From Hylemonella sp. (GTDB lineage: Bacteria; Pseudomonadota; Gammaproteobacteria; Burkholderiales; Burkholderiaceae_C), in NCBI RefSeq assembly GCF_027532185.1, contig NZ_JAPZSV010000001.1, forward strand, positions 62,001 through 126,000: DNA of 64,000 nt. Reading direction: 5' to 3'. Below, piece by piece: positions 1-8,710 of this stretch; positions within the stretch are counted from its first letter, which is position 1; each line of letters starts with the position of its first letter. A model generated the notes under the pieces. That model was given only the letters and a program-made list of their open reading frames with translations, searched no databases and was not told the DNA's origin. A program made the translations under genes and the position numbers.

Positions 1-1119
1 GCGACTCTCAGCCCCCCTCAACGCGGAGATGTCGCAGAAGGTCAGCACATGGTGGCTGACCTGGCCCCGTTCGTCCCTGACCTCCGCCAGCCGCTCCCAA
101 GCAGGGAACACGGAGTCGTCCCGACGTCGGCACGTCACCTCGACCTGCTCGTCCGCTGCCCCTGCGCGACCCCGGTCACCGCTGCGGGCGGCGTATAGAA
201 ACTCTCCTGGTCGGCGGCCGCGCACCTCCGCGGCACTCCACCCCGTGATCCTCTCGAAGGCCTTGTTGACAGTACTCACGCGCTGTTCCCGGTCCAGGAT
301 CAGAACCCCGTCGCCAGCCGTCTCGAAAACCACAGCCGCCTGCCGCAAGCGCTCCTCGGCAGCTACGCGATCACTCACGTCGCGCAGTACGCCTACCACG
401 CGGTCCTCCTCCGGAAAGTGGCTGGCGTAGAGCTCCAGCCAGATGCGATCACCGCCCTGGGTGCGCCACGCCATGCATAGTTGAACCATGTCTCCGAGGC
501 GCAGCATCACATCAAGACGACCGCGGACCCCGGGGTCTTCCACCCGCTCCAGAAACTCCGCGCGGCTGATCGTGAAACTCTCGGCGTGGGGTCGCAGCGC
601 AGGCGCGAGGAGCCCCTCAATCCGAAGCTGCTGCCGCCCCTCATCCAACTCCACGACCCCCAGTTGTGCCGCCTCCAGGGCCAGTCGAAAGCGTCGCTCG
701 GCACGTCGGGTCTTCTTCTCCTCCGCAATCCGTGCCAGCGCAGCGCGTATGGTGGCGTGTAGTTCACCGATCTGGATGGGCTTGAGCACATAGCCATAGG
801 GCGCCGCCTCGATGGCCCTCTGCAGAATGTCCTCGCCCGCATAGGCGGTGAGGTAGATCACGGGCAGTTTCATGCGGTGGGAGATCTCACGCGCTGCCAC
901 CGTACCGTCGCCGCCGCGGCCAAGATTGATATCCATCAGCACCAGATCCGGCTGGTCGCGCCGGGCCAGCTCCAGCGCCTGGCTCTCGCTCGACGCGACA
1001 CCGCTGACCGTGTAGCCCAAGCCCTCCAGGCTCTGGCGGAGGTCATAGGCCACGATGGCCTCATCTTCCACGATCTGTACCCTGACCGGCCGATTTCCTT
1101 CACTCAAAACTGCACCCAT
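1..1119 (-). CDS. Response regulator with PAS domains, partial (C-terminus beyond left edge)
   Basis: The reading frame starts at ATG 1119 and runs off the left edge without a stop, so only about 373 N-terminal residues are visible. A CheY-like receiver comes first: acidic pair E18/D19, phospho-acceptor D63 in LVLMDINL, then the YLTAYAG and YVLKPI segments. Two PAS-type sensor regions follow; the second (around ETAGDGVLILDREQRV) ends in a PAC-like HHVLTFCDISALRG. What comes after is unknown; a GGDEF or EAL output would be usual for this layout. The start lies 4 bp after the stop of the upstream kinase gene, so the two are almost certainly co-transcribed and form one phosphorelay. Confidence 0.85.
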   Translation of the reverse strand, partial: MGAVLSEGNRPVRVQIVEDEAIVAYDLRQSLEGLGYTVSGVASSESQALELARRDQPDLVLMDINLGRGGDGTVAAREISHRMKLPVIYLTAYAGEDILQRAIEAAPYGYVLKPIQIGELHATIRAALARIAEEKKTRRAERRFRLALEAAQLGVVELDEGRQQLRIEGLLAPALRPHAESFTISRAEFLERVEDPGVRGRLDVMLRLGDMVQLCMAWRTQGGDRIWLELYASHFPEEDRVVGVLRDVSDRVAAEERLRQAAVVFETAGDGVLILDREQRVSTVNKAFERITGWSAAEVRGRRPGEFLYAARSGDRGRAGAADEQVEVTCRRRDDSVFPAWERLAEVRDERGQVSHHVLTFCDISALRGAESR

Positions 1120-1123
1120 GGCG

Positions 1124-2881
1124 TCAATCCTCGATCAAGAAAGTTACACGCAACCCAGCGCCGGGTCCCGGCAGCACCTCAAGCTCGGCGTCCAGCTGCT
1201 GCGCCAGCATGCAAACGAGCTGATAGCCCATCGACTTTGCCGCCTGAGGCTTGAAGTCCGCAGGAAAGCCCTGACCGTCGTCGCGAACTTCGAGAACGAC
1301 TCTCTGGCCATCGCGTCGCGCCGTCACGCGCACGCTGCCCTGCGAAGGCGACGGATAAGCGTGCTTGAAGGCGTTGACCACGAGTTCATTCGCAATGAGG
1401 CCGCAGGGGATGGCCTTCTGTGTCTCGAGGCGCATGCCATGGACTGGCACGGTCACCTGCAGGTCTATGCGTGAGCTGTCACCCTGGTAGCTCTGCTTGA
1501 GCAGCTGCACCAGCTTGCTCAGGTAGGGCCCCAACTCGAGTCCGGTGAAGTTACTGCCCTCGTAGAGCATCTGATGCGTCATCGCGATCACCCCCACCCG
1601 GCTGCGACTGTCTCGCAGGACCTCGCGGGCCACCTCCCCCGCGCTGCGCGACTGGATGTCGAGCAGGCTGGCGACGATCTGCAGGTTGTTCTTGACGCGG
1701 TGATGCACCTCGTTGAGCAGCATGGTCTTTTCCTGCAACGATGCCTCCATCGTCGCCTGGGCCGCCAGGCGCTCGGTGATATCCACCACCGTCACCAGAA
1801 TCTCCGGTGGCTCACGCCCCGGTATGGGGTTGAGCGCGACCTCCACCGGAAACTCGCTGCCGTCAAGCCGACGAGCCATCAGGGAGCGCCGCTGCGCCAT
1901 GATGCGCTCGGCGGGTGCCGCAAGGTAGCGCTCCATCTCATGCCCGTGAACCTCTCGTCGATCCAATGGCAGCAGCATGTTCACGTGCTGGCCCAGCAGC
2001 TGGTCTGGGACGCAGGCGAAGATCTGTCCCATGCTTCGATTGACCAGCAGCATGTGCCCACTGGCGTTGACCAGCATCATGCCTTCGGGGGCTTGATCGA
2101 ACAGACTGCGGAAGCGTGCCTCGGTCGCCACACGACCGGATACGTCGATGGCAGAAGGAATGAGATGGGTGACCGTGCCCTGATCGTTGTACATGGGCGC
2201 CAGCATGAAGTCGATGGTCATGCGCGTATCGCGCGCCATGCGCACCTCGACATCGCGTCGTACCACCTCGCCCTGGGCCACCCGGGATGCGGCGCCGCGC
2301 AACCAGTCCTGCAGCGCCGGATCGTGGCTCCACCAGAAGGTGTCCCAGAAGTGACGTCCCTTCACGTCCTCGATCCGTATGCCCGCCGCCTCTAGCGGTG
2401 CTCGATTGGCTTCCAGCAGGATTCCCTCCGGCGTCATCACGCCGACGAAAGCGAACAGACTGTCGAGCACCCGCCGCACGCGATCCTCGCTCTCCTGCAG
2501 GGCACGCAGGGCCGCCTGCCCGAGGGTGATGTTGACCGCCTTGACCAGTACGCCGTCGACCATCTCGCCCCCGCCGCGAATGGGGAGGTAGCTCACATCC
2601 CACTCGGAGAGCCTACCGGGAAGGCTCGGTACTTCAACCGCGACGCGCATGTCGGTCAGGCTCTCTCCCTGCAACACTCGCTGGAGCAATGGCGCCACAT
2701 GGGGATAGGCCTGGGGCAAAACCTCGCGTACGCTGCGCCCAAGGTGTTCTTCCACCGGCAGACCATTGAAGGCTGCGAGCGCGGCGTTGATGCGACAGTA
2801 TCGCAGGTCGCGATCTAGTACCGCTAGGCCCACATCGAGCTGGCAGGCAAACAGCGCCTCGATAGCGTCGCGGTCTTGCAA
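1124..2881 (-). CDS. PAS-domain sensor histidine kinase, HisKA_2 type
   Basis: Cytoplasmic sensor kinase of about 585 residues with no membrane segment. Three PAS domains occupy roughly residues 1-365; the third contains MMLVNASGHMLLVNRSMGQ and ends with a PAC motif near ILVTVVDITERLAA. The phosphoacceptor helix EVHHRVKNNLQ has H393/H394 and is the HisKA_2 form; a C-terminal HATPase domain carries the N box (IANELVVNAFKHAY) and G box (VRDDGQGFP). The frame is open to 3031, but TTG 2881 is preferred because AAGGAGG lies just upstream of it and the residues before it do not look like protein. The partner response regulator follows 4 bp downstream. The signal is unknown. Confidence 0.85.
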   Translation of the reverse strand: MQDRDAIEALFACQLDVGLAVLDRDLRYCRINAALAAFNGLPVEEHLGRSVREVLPQAYPHVAPLLQRVLQGESLTDMRVAVEVPSLPGRLSEWDVSYLPIRGGGEMVDGVLVKAVNITLGQAALRALQESEDRVRRVLDSLFAFVGVMTPEGILLEANRAPLEAAGIRIEDVKGRHFWDTFWWSHDPALQDWLRGAASRVAQGEVVRRDVEVRMARDTRMTIDFMLAPMYNDQGTVTHLIPSAIDVSGRVATEARFRSLFDQAPEGMMLVNASGHMLLVNRSMGQIFACVPDQLLGQHVNMLLPLDRREVHGHEMERYLAAPAERIMAQRRSLMARRLDGSEFPVEVALNPIPGREPPEILVTVVDITERLAAQATMEASLQEKTMLLNEVHHRVKNNLQIVASLLDIQSRSAGEVAREVLRDSRSRVGVIAMTHQMLYEGSNFTGLELGPYLSKLVQLLKQSYQGDSSRIDLQVTVPVHGMRLETQKAIPCGLIANELVVNAFKHAYPSPSQGSVRVTARRDGQRVVLEVRDDGQGFPADFKPQAAKSMGYQLVCMLAQQLDAELEVLPGPGAGLRVTFLIED

Positions 2882-3066
2882 GTTTCCTCCTTGCGGCGAA
2901 TTGCTTGTCGCCAAATCTGATTGGATTTTTTTGTTTGTCGAAGTTGAACACAGAACCCCGCCTCTGTATATCCTTATGTCCTCCAGGGTCGCTGGTTCGA
3001 CGGCGGTTGCCCGCGGAGCGGGCATGCGCAAGCGACTCCCGCGATCAGGCCGCTAAACTCCACTCC

Positions 3067-3447
3067 ATGCTTCCCGTCCTCGCCATCTGTCTCGGCGCCT
3101 GCGTCGGTGCCCTGCTGCGCTGGCGGCTCGGCCTGTGGCTCAGCACGCCCGGCGCCCTGCTCCCCTGGGGCACGCTGACCGCCAACCTCGTGGGTGGCTA
3201 TCTGGTCGGCGTATGTGTCGCCGTGTTCCAGGCCCTGCCGCAGATCGATCCCACCTGGCGCCTCCTGCTCATCACCGGTTTTCTCGGTGCGCTGACCACC
3301 TTCTCAAGCTTCTCGGCCGAGGTCGTGGCCATGCTGCAGCAGGCGCGCTACGGCCTGGCGCTGGGCACGGCGTCGCTGCACCTCGTCGGCTCGCTGCTGC
3401 TCACCGTGGCCGGCATCAAGAGCGTCGAGCTGGTTCTGGCACGATGA
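3067..3447 (+). CDS. crcB: Fluoride ion exporter CrcB/Fluc
   Basis: Small inner-membrane protein of 126 residues with four hydrophobic segments, the usual size of Fluc/CrcB. Family motifs are visible: GALLRWRLG in helix 1, [14 protein letters not shown] in helix 2 and [15 protein letters not shown] in helix 3, which includes the Phe/Thr/Ser residues that line the fluoride pore. The family works as a dual-topology dimeric fluoride channel that lowers cytoplasmic fluoride. ATG 3067 was chosen because homologous sequence begins there, although the frame is open further upstream. I found no convincing crcB fluoride riboswitch in the 185 bp before it. It overlaps cobA by ATGA. Confidence 0.93.
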   Translation: MLPVLAICLGACVGALLRWRLGLWLSTPGALLPWGTLTANLVGGYLVGVCVAVFQALPQIDPTWRLLLITGFLGALTTFSSFSAEVVAMLQQARYGLALGTASLHLVGSLLLTVAGIKSVELVLAR

Positions 3448-4283
3448 GCACGCCGCACCCCCCCCCAAGCGGCCGCGTCTACCTTGTGGGCGCAGGCCCG
3501 GGTGACCCCGAACTGCTGACCCTGCGCGCGGCGCGACTGCTGGCGCAAGCCGACGTGCTGGTCTACGACAACCTGGTGTCGGACGGCGTGCTCGCACTGG
3601 CCAGCCCGAAGGCCGAGCGCATCTACGCCGGCAAGCGCCGCAACGAACACACGCTGCGCCAGGAGCAGATCAACGCCCTGCTGGTGCAGCTCGCACGCGA
3701 GGGCAAGCAGGTCGTGCGCCTCAAGGGCGGCGATCCCTTCATCTTCGGGCGCGGCGGCGAAGAGATGCAGAAGCTCGGTGAACAGGGTGTGCCCTTTGAA
3801 GTGGTGCCCGGCATCACGGCGGCCAGCGGCGTAGCCTGCTATGCGGGCATCCCGCTGACGCACCGTGATCACGCGCAGAGCTGCCTGTTCGTCACCGGCC
3901 ACCTCAAGGACGGCAACCCCGAACTCGACTGGGCCGCGCTGGTACGCCCGCAGCAGACCGTGGTGATCTACATGGGCCTGAGCGGCCTGCCCGAGATCTG
4001 CCGCCAGCTGATCGCGCACGGCGCACCCGCCAGCCGCCCCATCGCCCTCGTGCAGCACGGCACGCTGGCGACGCAGCGGGTGCTCACCGGCACGCTGGCC
4101 GATCTGCCCGCCCAGGCAGCGGGCAGCGGGTTCAGCTCGCCCAGCCTGCTCATCGTCGGCGACGTCGTGCGCCTGCACGGCACGCTGGACTGGTTCGACA
4201 CCCAGACTGGTGCGCGCACGCGCCTGACCCACGACGAGGCGGCGCAGCTGCCGCCCCTGCCATCTCACGGAGTCCCATCATGA
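3444..4283 (+). CDS. cobA: Uroporphyrinogen-III C-methyltransferase
   Basis: SUMT-type enzyme of 279 residues. It adds two SAM-derived methyl groups to uroporphyrinogen III to give precorrin-2, the branch point to siroheme, heme d1 and cobalamin. Visible motifs are the N-terminal [18 protein letters not shown] glycine loop, [16 protein letters not shown], and [22 protein letters not shown]. There is no CysG-type oxidase/chelatase domain, so it is the single-function form. The start ATG 3444 overlaps the crcB stop, and its own stop overlaps the next gene, so three genes are translationally coupled. Confidence 0.93.
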   Translation: MSTPHPPPSGRVYLVGAGPGDPELLTLRAARLLAQADVLVYDNLVSDGVLALASPKAERIYAGKRRNEHTLRQEQINALLVQLAREGKQVVRLKGGDPFIFGRGGEEMQKLGEQGVPFEVVPGITAASGVACYAGIPLTHRDHAQSCLFVTGHLKDGNPELDWAALVRPQQTVVIYMGLSGLPEICRQLIAHGAPASRPIALVQHGTLATQRVLTGTLADLPAQAAGSGFSSPSLLIVGDVVRLHGTLDWFDTQTGARTRLTHDEAAQLPPLPSHGVPS

Positions 4284-4909
4284 GCGATGCGCTCGACTAC
4301 CTCGTCCAGGCCCGGCCCGAAGCCATGGGCCATTACTTCAGCTTCCTCAAGGACGCGGGCAAGCTGCTCGATCCCAAGACCCGTGCGCTGATCTCCGTCA
4401 TCACCAAGGTCGATGCGCAGACCGAACGCGGCCTGCGCCAGTACGTCAAACGCGCGCTGCGCGAGGGCTGCAGCGGCGCCGAGGTCATCGACGCCCTGCT
4501 CATGGCCTTCCCCACGCTGGGCCTGTCCAAGATCGTCTGGGCCACCGACGTCATCCTGGCCATGCAGCTGCCCGAGTTCGCGCCCGAGGCGCTCAAGGGC
4601 GAACCGCCGCGGTGGCGCGACGTGTTGGCTGCTGCGGAGGTGGCCGATGGCCAGGTCTTACGCACCGAACACGCGGGCCGCGGCCTCTTCATCTACCGTG
4701 AGGGCCAGGCCTACCAGGTCTACGACAGCCGCTGCCCGCACCAGAGCACCAACATTCCCGAGCTCGCGCTGCAAGGGCTCACGCTCACCTGCCCCAAGCA
4801 TGAATGGCAGTTCGACGTGGCCAGCGGCGATTGCATCAAGAAGGGCGACACCCCGCTCACGCGCCTGGAGAGCAAGGTGCTCGACGGGCGGCTGATGGTG
4901 CGCTGGTAA
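4280..4909 (+). CDS. CMD/AhpD-like domain fused to a Rieske [2Fe-2S] ferredoxin domain
   Basis: This 209-residue protein has two parts. Residues about 1-90 are helical and resemble the carboxymuconolactone decarboxylase/AhpD fold ([20 protein letters not shown]), but lack the CxxC redox pair of AhpD. Residues about 112-209 are a Rieske domain with ligands C152-P-H154 and C171-P-K-H174. Rieske proteins of this small kind pass single electrons to a partner enzyme, here unknown. It overlaps cobA by ATGA and converges with the aor operon, so it may belong functionally to either. The domain order is unusual; the fusion is real at sequence level because both halves lie in one continuous frame. Confidence 0.75.
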   Translation: MSDALDYLVQARPEAMGHYFSFLKDAGKLLDPKTRALISVITKVDAQTERGLRQYVKRALREGCSGAEVIDALLMAFPTLGLSKIVWATDVILAMQLPEFAPEALKGEPPRWRDVLAAAEVADGQVLRTEHAGRGLFIYREGQAYQVYDSRCPHQSTNIPELALQGLTLTCPKHEWQFDVASGDCIKKGDTPLTRLESKVLDGRLMVRW

Positions 4910-4915
4910 GTCGCC

Positions 4916-5215
4916 TCAACCACCGCCGCGCTGCGTGTAGAGGTCGAAGCGCCGCATGAAAGCCGTGCGCTCGGCGTCAGGTACACCGCGAAAAACAAAA
5001 CGCACGGCGAGGCGCGGCAGGCGCATCAGGGCGATCGTGCGAGGCGGCAGGGCTTGCCACTGCAGCTGCAGGGCACCGGAGCCGATCTGCACCTGCACCT
5101 CGCCCGACCCCTGCTGGTAAGGACAATCGCCCAGGGCCGCTGGTAGCCAGGCCAGCCACTCGGCCTCGGTGCAGGCCATGTCGCGCTCGAAGGTCTCGGG
5201 GTAATGCGACTGCAC
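4916..5215 (-). CDS. Small protein of unknown function, last gene of the aor operon
   Basis: A frame of about 99 residues starting at GTG 5215, 16 bp after the MoaD-like gene, and ending just before the convergent Rieske fusion. The sequence contains SHYPETFERDM near the start, a single Cys in GDCPYQQGSGEVQV, a run of alternating hydrophobic residues and FMRRFDLYTQRGGG at the end. No domain is recognised. Its position as the last gene of the AOR operon suggests an accessory or maturation role; that is inference. The start is uncertain because the frame remains open upstream in another gene and the ribosome site is weak. Confidence 0.55.
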   Translation of the reverse strand: MQSHYPETFERDMACTEAEWLAWLPAALGDCPYQQGSGEVQVQIGSGALQLQWQALPPRTIALMRLPRLAVRFVFRGVPDAERTAFMRRFDLYTQRGGG

Positions 5216-5231
5216 GGAATCCGGCGCTCGC

Positions 5232-5486
5232 TCAACCGCCCGCAATCGGCGGCCAGATCGCCAGCACATCGCCTTCCTTGAGCGCACGCGTGGCGCGCTC
5301 GGCGGGCGGCACATAGACCCCATTGACCAGCACCAGGTGCACCAGCTTGTGCGGCAGGCCATAAGGTTCGGCGACCTGCGCGATGGTGGCGCCCTCAGGC
5401 ACCTCCAGCGCCACTTGGTTGTCACCGCGCGCCTGCGGCGGCAGGTAGTCGGTCAGCGAGGCGTAAAGCTTGAAGGTGATCTTCAT
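5232..5486 (-). CDS. MoaD/ThiS-like ubiquitin-fold sulfur carrier
   Basis: An 84-residue beta-grasp protein ending in the diagnostic di-glycine (PPIAGG), which in MoaD is adenylated and thiocarboxylated to donate sulfur to molybdopterin. It starts at ATG 5486, 7 bp after the FAD-subunit gene. A MoaD-like gene inside an AOR operon is known from Aromatoleum-type aldehyde oxidoreductase clusters, where it is thought to help supply the tungsten-pterin cofactor. Here it probably serves the tungstopterin enzyme specifically rather than general molybdopterin synthesis, since no moaE is adjacent. Confidence 0.85.
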   Translation of the reverse strand: MKITFKLYASLTDYLPPQARGDNQVALEVPEGATIAQVAEPYGLPHKLVHLVLVNGVYVPPAERATRALKEGDVLAIWPPIAGG

Positions 5487-5493
5487 CGGCGCA

Positions 5494-6789
5494 TTATCGG
5501 CGCCGCTCGTCGCCCGGGCCGTTCCACAGGCCCTGGGCCTGCGCACTGGCCAGATAGGCGGGCACCAGCTGCGTGGGGTCCTTGAGCAGCGTGTCCTTCC
5601 ACGACCCGAGCTTCACCTGGTCTTCCACCAGGCCCCGCATCACACCCACGTGCTCCGTCCAGCCCACGCTGTTGCAGCCCACGAGCACGTCGTCCTTGAA
5701 CTGCAGGCTCAGGTGACGCCAGTTGACGGCGTCGTTGAGCTCCGCCTTCTGTCCACCCTCGACGCCCTGCCAGTGGCCGAAGCTCGCCGAGATCAGGCCC
5801 AGCGTGTCGAGCACGTTGATCTGCGTCACGCCGTGCAGCACCGCACGCTGCCCGGGCCGGCCCTGCAGCGCCATATTGATGGCCGCCACGCGCGCCTGCT
5901 CGGCCGCGTTGGGCTGGATGGCGCTCACAATGGCCTGGCCGCTGATCTTGTCAAAGGCCTCGGCGCAATCACCCGCCGCGTAGACGCCGGGCACGCTGGT
6001 CTGCAGATGCTCGTCGGTCAGCACACCCAGCAGGCACTTGATCCCCGAGCCCTCGAGGAAGCCGATGGCCGGCTTCACCCCGGTGGCGCTGATGACCAGG
6101 TCTACGTTCAGCGTCTTGCCATTGGACAGTTTCACGTCCAGCGTCTGGCCTTGCCCCTGCGCGATGGACTCCACCTTGGTGCCTGTGTAGACGGCCACGC
6201 CCTTCGACTCCACCCACTGCTTGATCATGCCGCCCGCAGCCGGGCCCATCATGCGCGGCACCATGCGGTCGCCCATCTCCACCACGCTGAGCTGAACCCC
6301 ACGCGCGGCGAGCGCTTCCAGGATGATGCAGCCGATGAAGCCCGCGCCCATCTGCAGCACGCGCGCGCCCTGGGCCGCGCGCGCCTGGATGGCGCGTGCA
6401 TCGGCCAGCGTCCAGCAGCTGTGCACGCCGGGCAGATGGATGCCAGGGATGGGCGCGCTCACCGGCGTGGAGCCCGTGGCAATCAGCAGGGTGTCGAAGG
6501 CCAGGGCGTTGCCGTTGTCGAGCTTCACCGCCTTCGCCTTGACGTCCACCGCCGTCGCTCGCGCCTGCACGGTCTCGATACGCAGATCGCTGTAGTGGCG
6601 TGCGCTCTTGCGCAGCAGCGTGCCCTCTTCGCCGATATTGCCGATCAGCAGGTAGGGAATCGCCATGCGCGAGTAAGGCGCCTCGCGCTCCTCACCCACC
6701 AGGGTGATGCGATCGCCCGGCGCGTGCTTGCGCAGGGTCTCGGCCGCGATGACGCCGGCCGGGCCGGCACCGAGGATGACGTGATGCAT
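5494..6789 (-). CDS. aorC: FAD/NAD(P)-dependent oxidoreductase subunit of aldehyde oxidoreductase (AorC-like)
   Basis: A 431-residue pyridine nucleotide-disulfide oxidoreductase. The N-terminal FAD motif is VILGAGPAGVIAAE, the second dinucleotide motif is LQMGAGFIGCIILE, and the FAD-binding GVYAAGDCAE lies near residue 275. In the Aromatoleum AOR the corresponding subunit couples aldehyde oxidation to NAD+. ATG 6789 (MHHVILGAG) is preferred over 6819 because GGAG sits correctly before it and the glycine loop then begins at the N-terminus. It lies 62 bp after the catalytic subunit gene and is the third gene of the operon. Confidence 0.88.
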   Translation of the reverse strand: MHHVILGAGPAGVIAAETLRKHAPGDRITLVGEEREAPYSRMAIPYLLIGNIGEEGTLLRKSARHYSDLRIETVQARATAVDVKAKAVKLDNGNALAFDTLLIATGSTPVSAPIPGIHLPGVHSCWTLADARAIQARAAQGARVLQMGAGFIGCIILEALAARGVQLSVVEMGDRMVPRMMGPAAGGMIKQWVESKGVAVYTGTKVESIAQGQGQTLDVKLSNGKTLNVDLVISATGVKPAIGFLEGSGIKCLLGVLTDEHLQTSVPGVYAAGDCAEAFDKISGQAIVSAIQPNAAEQARVAAINMALQGRPGQRAVLHGVTQINVLDTLGLISASFGHWQGVEGGQKAELNDAVNWRHLSLQFKDDVLVGCNSVGWTEHVGVMRGLVEDQVKLGSWKDTLLKDPTQLVPAYLASAQAQGLWNGPGDERRR

Positions 6790-6851
6790 GGTGAACTCCA
6801 GATTGGAAAGCGGCTGCATCGAGCCGCTTTCCTGTCCCGAACGGCGCGGGC

Positions 6852-8699
6852 TTACAGCCCCAGCCGCTGCTTGGTCTCGGCCGTCGGCCGGCCTTCCTTG
6901 TCCCAGCCGCGCACCTCGTAGTACTTGGGCAGCATCTTGGCCAGCTCGTTGACCTTGCCCTTGGCCGGACCGGTCTTGGCGGCTTCGGTCAGCAGGCGCT
7001 TGGGCAGCTGGTCATCCTTGGGTGTCATGCCGGCGCGGTTGTTGAATTCGCGCTCCATGTTCCAGATGCGCTCGCCGATCTTGGTGAGTTCCTCGGTGGT
7101 GTAGGCCTCGTCGCAAGCGGCCTGCAGCTGGGGCGCCAGGTCCTGTACGGTCCAGGCAAAGGTGGTGAAGACGCACAGGCCCGAGGAATCGAAGGCCGCG
7201 GTGGCATCCTGGAAGGCCTTGACAAGCTCGGGCTTGCCTTCGCTCTCCAGCGGATCGGTCTTGACCGGGATGCCCAGCACCTCGGAAGCAATGGTGTAGC
7301 CGCGCAGGTGGCAGGCGCCTCGGTTGCTGGTGGCATAGGCCAGGCCGATGCCCTGGATGCTGCGCCCGTCATAAGCCGGGAACTCCTGGCCCTTGACACT
7401 CATGGACAGATCGGGGTGGCCGTACTTGGCCGTCAGGCGCTTGGACCCCAGGCCGATCTCCTTGCCAAAGCCCTCGCCCTTGGCCGTGATCTCGGTGAAG
7501 TGGGCCAGCGCCTTGGCGGAGCCAAACGGCGCCTCGATGCCCAGCTGCTCCTTGGTGAGCACGCCCATCTCGTAGAGCTCCATCACCGCGCCCACGGTGG
7601 CGCCGAAGCTGATCGGGTCCATGCCGTACTCGTTGCACAGCAGGTTGGCGTATTGCAGGGCTTCCAGATCATTGACGCCGTTGGCAGCGCCCAGGGCCCA
7701 GGCCGCCTCATACTCCAAGCCGCCGGAGGCGCCCCAGTACTGCGGTTTGTTCTGGACGGTGAAGTGGGTCTCGTCCATCTTGCTGATGCGGCCGCAGGCG
7801 ATGGTGCAGCCGAAGCAGGCCTGGTTGGTCACCAGGTGCTTCTTGCCGTCGGTCTTGCGCGGCGTGGCCATGGCCTCGGCCGAGATGTCCTTGGCGCCCT
7901 CGAACTGGCTGTCGCGGTGATTGCGCGTGGGCAGCGCGCCCACCTCGTTGATCACGTTCATCAGCACCTGCGTGCCGTAGGCCGGCAGGCCCTGGCCCGT
8001 GACTGCGTTGTCGTGCAGGATCTTCTTCTTCTCGAAGGTCACCTGCATGAATTTCTTCGGGTCGCGGATGTTGCCCACACCCTTGGTGCCGCGCACCGCG
8101 ATGGCCTTCAGGTTCTTGCTGCCCGCCACCGCACCCACACCCGAGCGGCCAGCCGCGCGGTGCAGGTCGTTGACGATGCTGGCGTAGAGCACCTGGTTCT
8201 CACCCGCCGGGCCGATGCTGGAAACGCGCAGCAGCGGATCCTGGTGCCCCTTCTTGAGTGCCTCCTCGGTCTTCCAGACGCTCTGGCCCCAGAGGTGGGC
8301 GGCGTCGCGCAGCTCGGCCACATCGTCGTTCACATAGAGGTAGACCGGCTTCGGGGACTTGCCCTCGAAGATGATCATGTCCCAGCCGGCCATCTTGAGC
8401 TCGGCGCCCCAGTAGCCGCCCGAGTTGGAGCAGGCGATGGCGCCCGTCAGCGGGCCCTTGGTGATCACGGTGTAACGCCCGCCCGTGGAGGCCATGGTGC
8501 CGGTCAGCGGTCCCGTGGCCCAGATCAGCTTGTTGGCCGGCGAGAGCGGGTCGACTTTCGCATCCACCTCTTCGACCAGGTACTTGGAGCCCAGGCCGCG
8601 TGAACCCACATAGTCGCGTGCCCAGTCCATCTTCAGCGGCTCCGACTTGACGGTGCCCTTGGTGAGATCCACACGGAGAATTTTTCCTGCCCAAGACAT
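6852..8699 (-). CDS. aorB: Tungsten-dependent aldehyde:ferredoxin oxidoreductase, catalytic subunit (AorB-like)
   Basis: A 615-residue AOR-family enzyme that oxidises aldehydes to carboxylic acids on a bis-tungstopterin. It shows the family N-terminus (WAGKILRVDLTKG), SRGLGSKYL, the central [4Fe-4S] ligands C295-x2-C298-x3-C302 in ACFGCTIACG, and the distal ligand C509 in DSSGLCVF. Length matches archaeal and Aromatoleum AORs. ATG 8699 has AGGAG upstream. It follows the ferredoxin-like gene by 11 bp. Tungsten rather than molybdenum is inferred from the family and from the tup genes in this window. Confidence 0.95.
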   Translation of the reverse strand: MSWAGKILRVDLTKGTVKSEPLKMDWARDYVGSRGLGSKYLVEEVDAKVDPLSPANKLIWATGPLTGTMASTGGRYTVITKGPLTGAIACSNSGGYWGAELKMAGWDMIIFEGKSPKPVYLYVNDDVAELRDAAHLWGQSVWKTEEALKKGHQDPLLRVSSIGPAGENQVLYASIVNDLHRAAGRSGVGAVAGSKNLKAIAVRGTKGVGNIRDPKKFMQVTFEKKKILHDNAVTGQGLPAYGTQVLMNVINEVGALPTRNHRDSQFEGAKDISAEAMATPRKTDGKKHLVTNQACFGCTIACGRISKMDETHFTVQNKPQYWGASGGLEYEAAWALGAANGVNDLEALQYANLLCNEYGMDPISFGATVGAVMELYEMGVLTKEQLGIEAPFGSAKALAHFTEITAKGEGFGKEIGLGSKRLTAKYGHPDLSMSVKGQEFPAYDGRSIQGIGLAYATSNRGACHLRGYTIASEVLGIPVKTDPLESEGKPELVKAFQDATAAFDSSGLCVFTTFAWTVQDLAPQLQAACDEAYTTEELTKIGERIWNMEREFNNRAGMTPKDDQLPKRLLTEAAKTGPAKGKVNELAKMLPKYYEVRGWDKEGRPTAETKQRLGL

Positions 8700-8710
8700 G
8701 ATGTTTCTCC

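Noticed and set aside
474-480. TGCATAG inside the partial response-regulator gene
   Set aside because: It has no partner arm at the 6-bp distance and lies in coding sequence, so it is not counted as a copy of the 22-bp dyad.
2882-3066. Fluoride riboswitch before crcB
   Set aside because: No stretch matched the conserved crcB-motif core well enough to support it.
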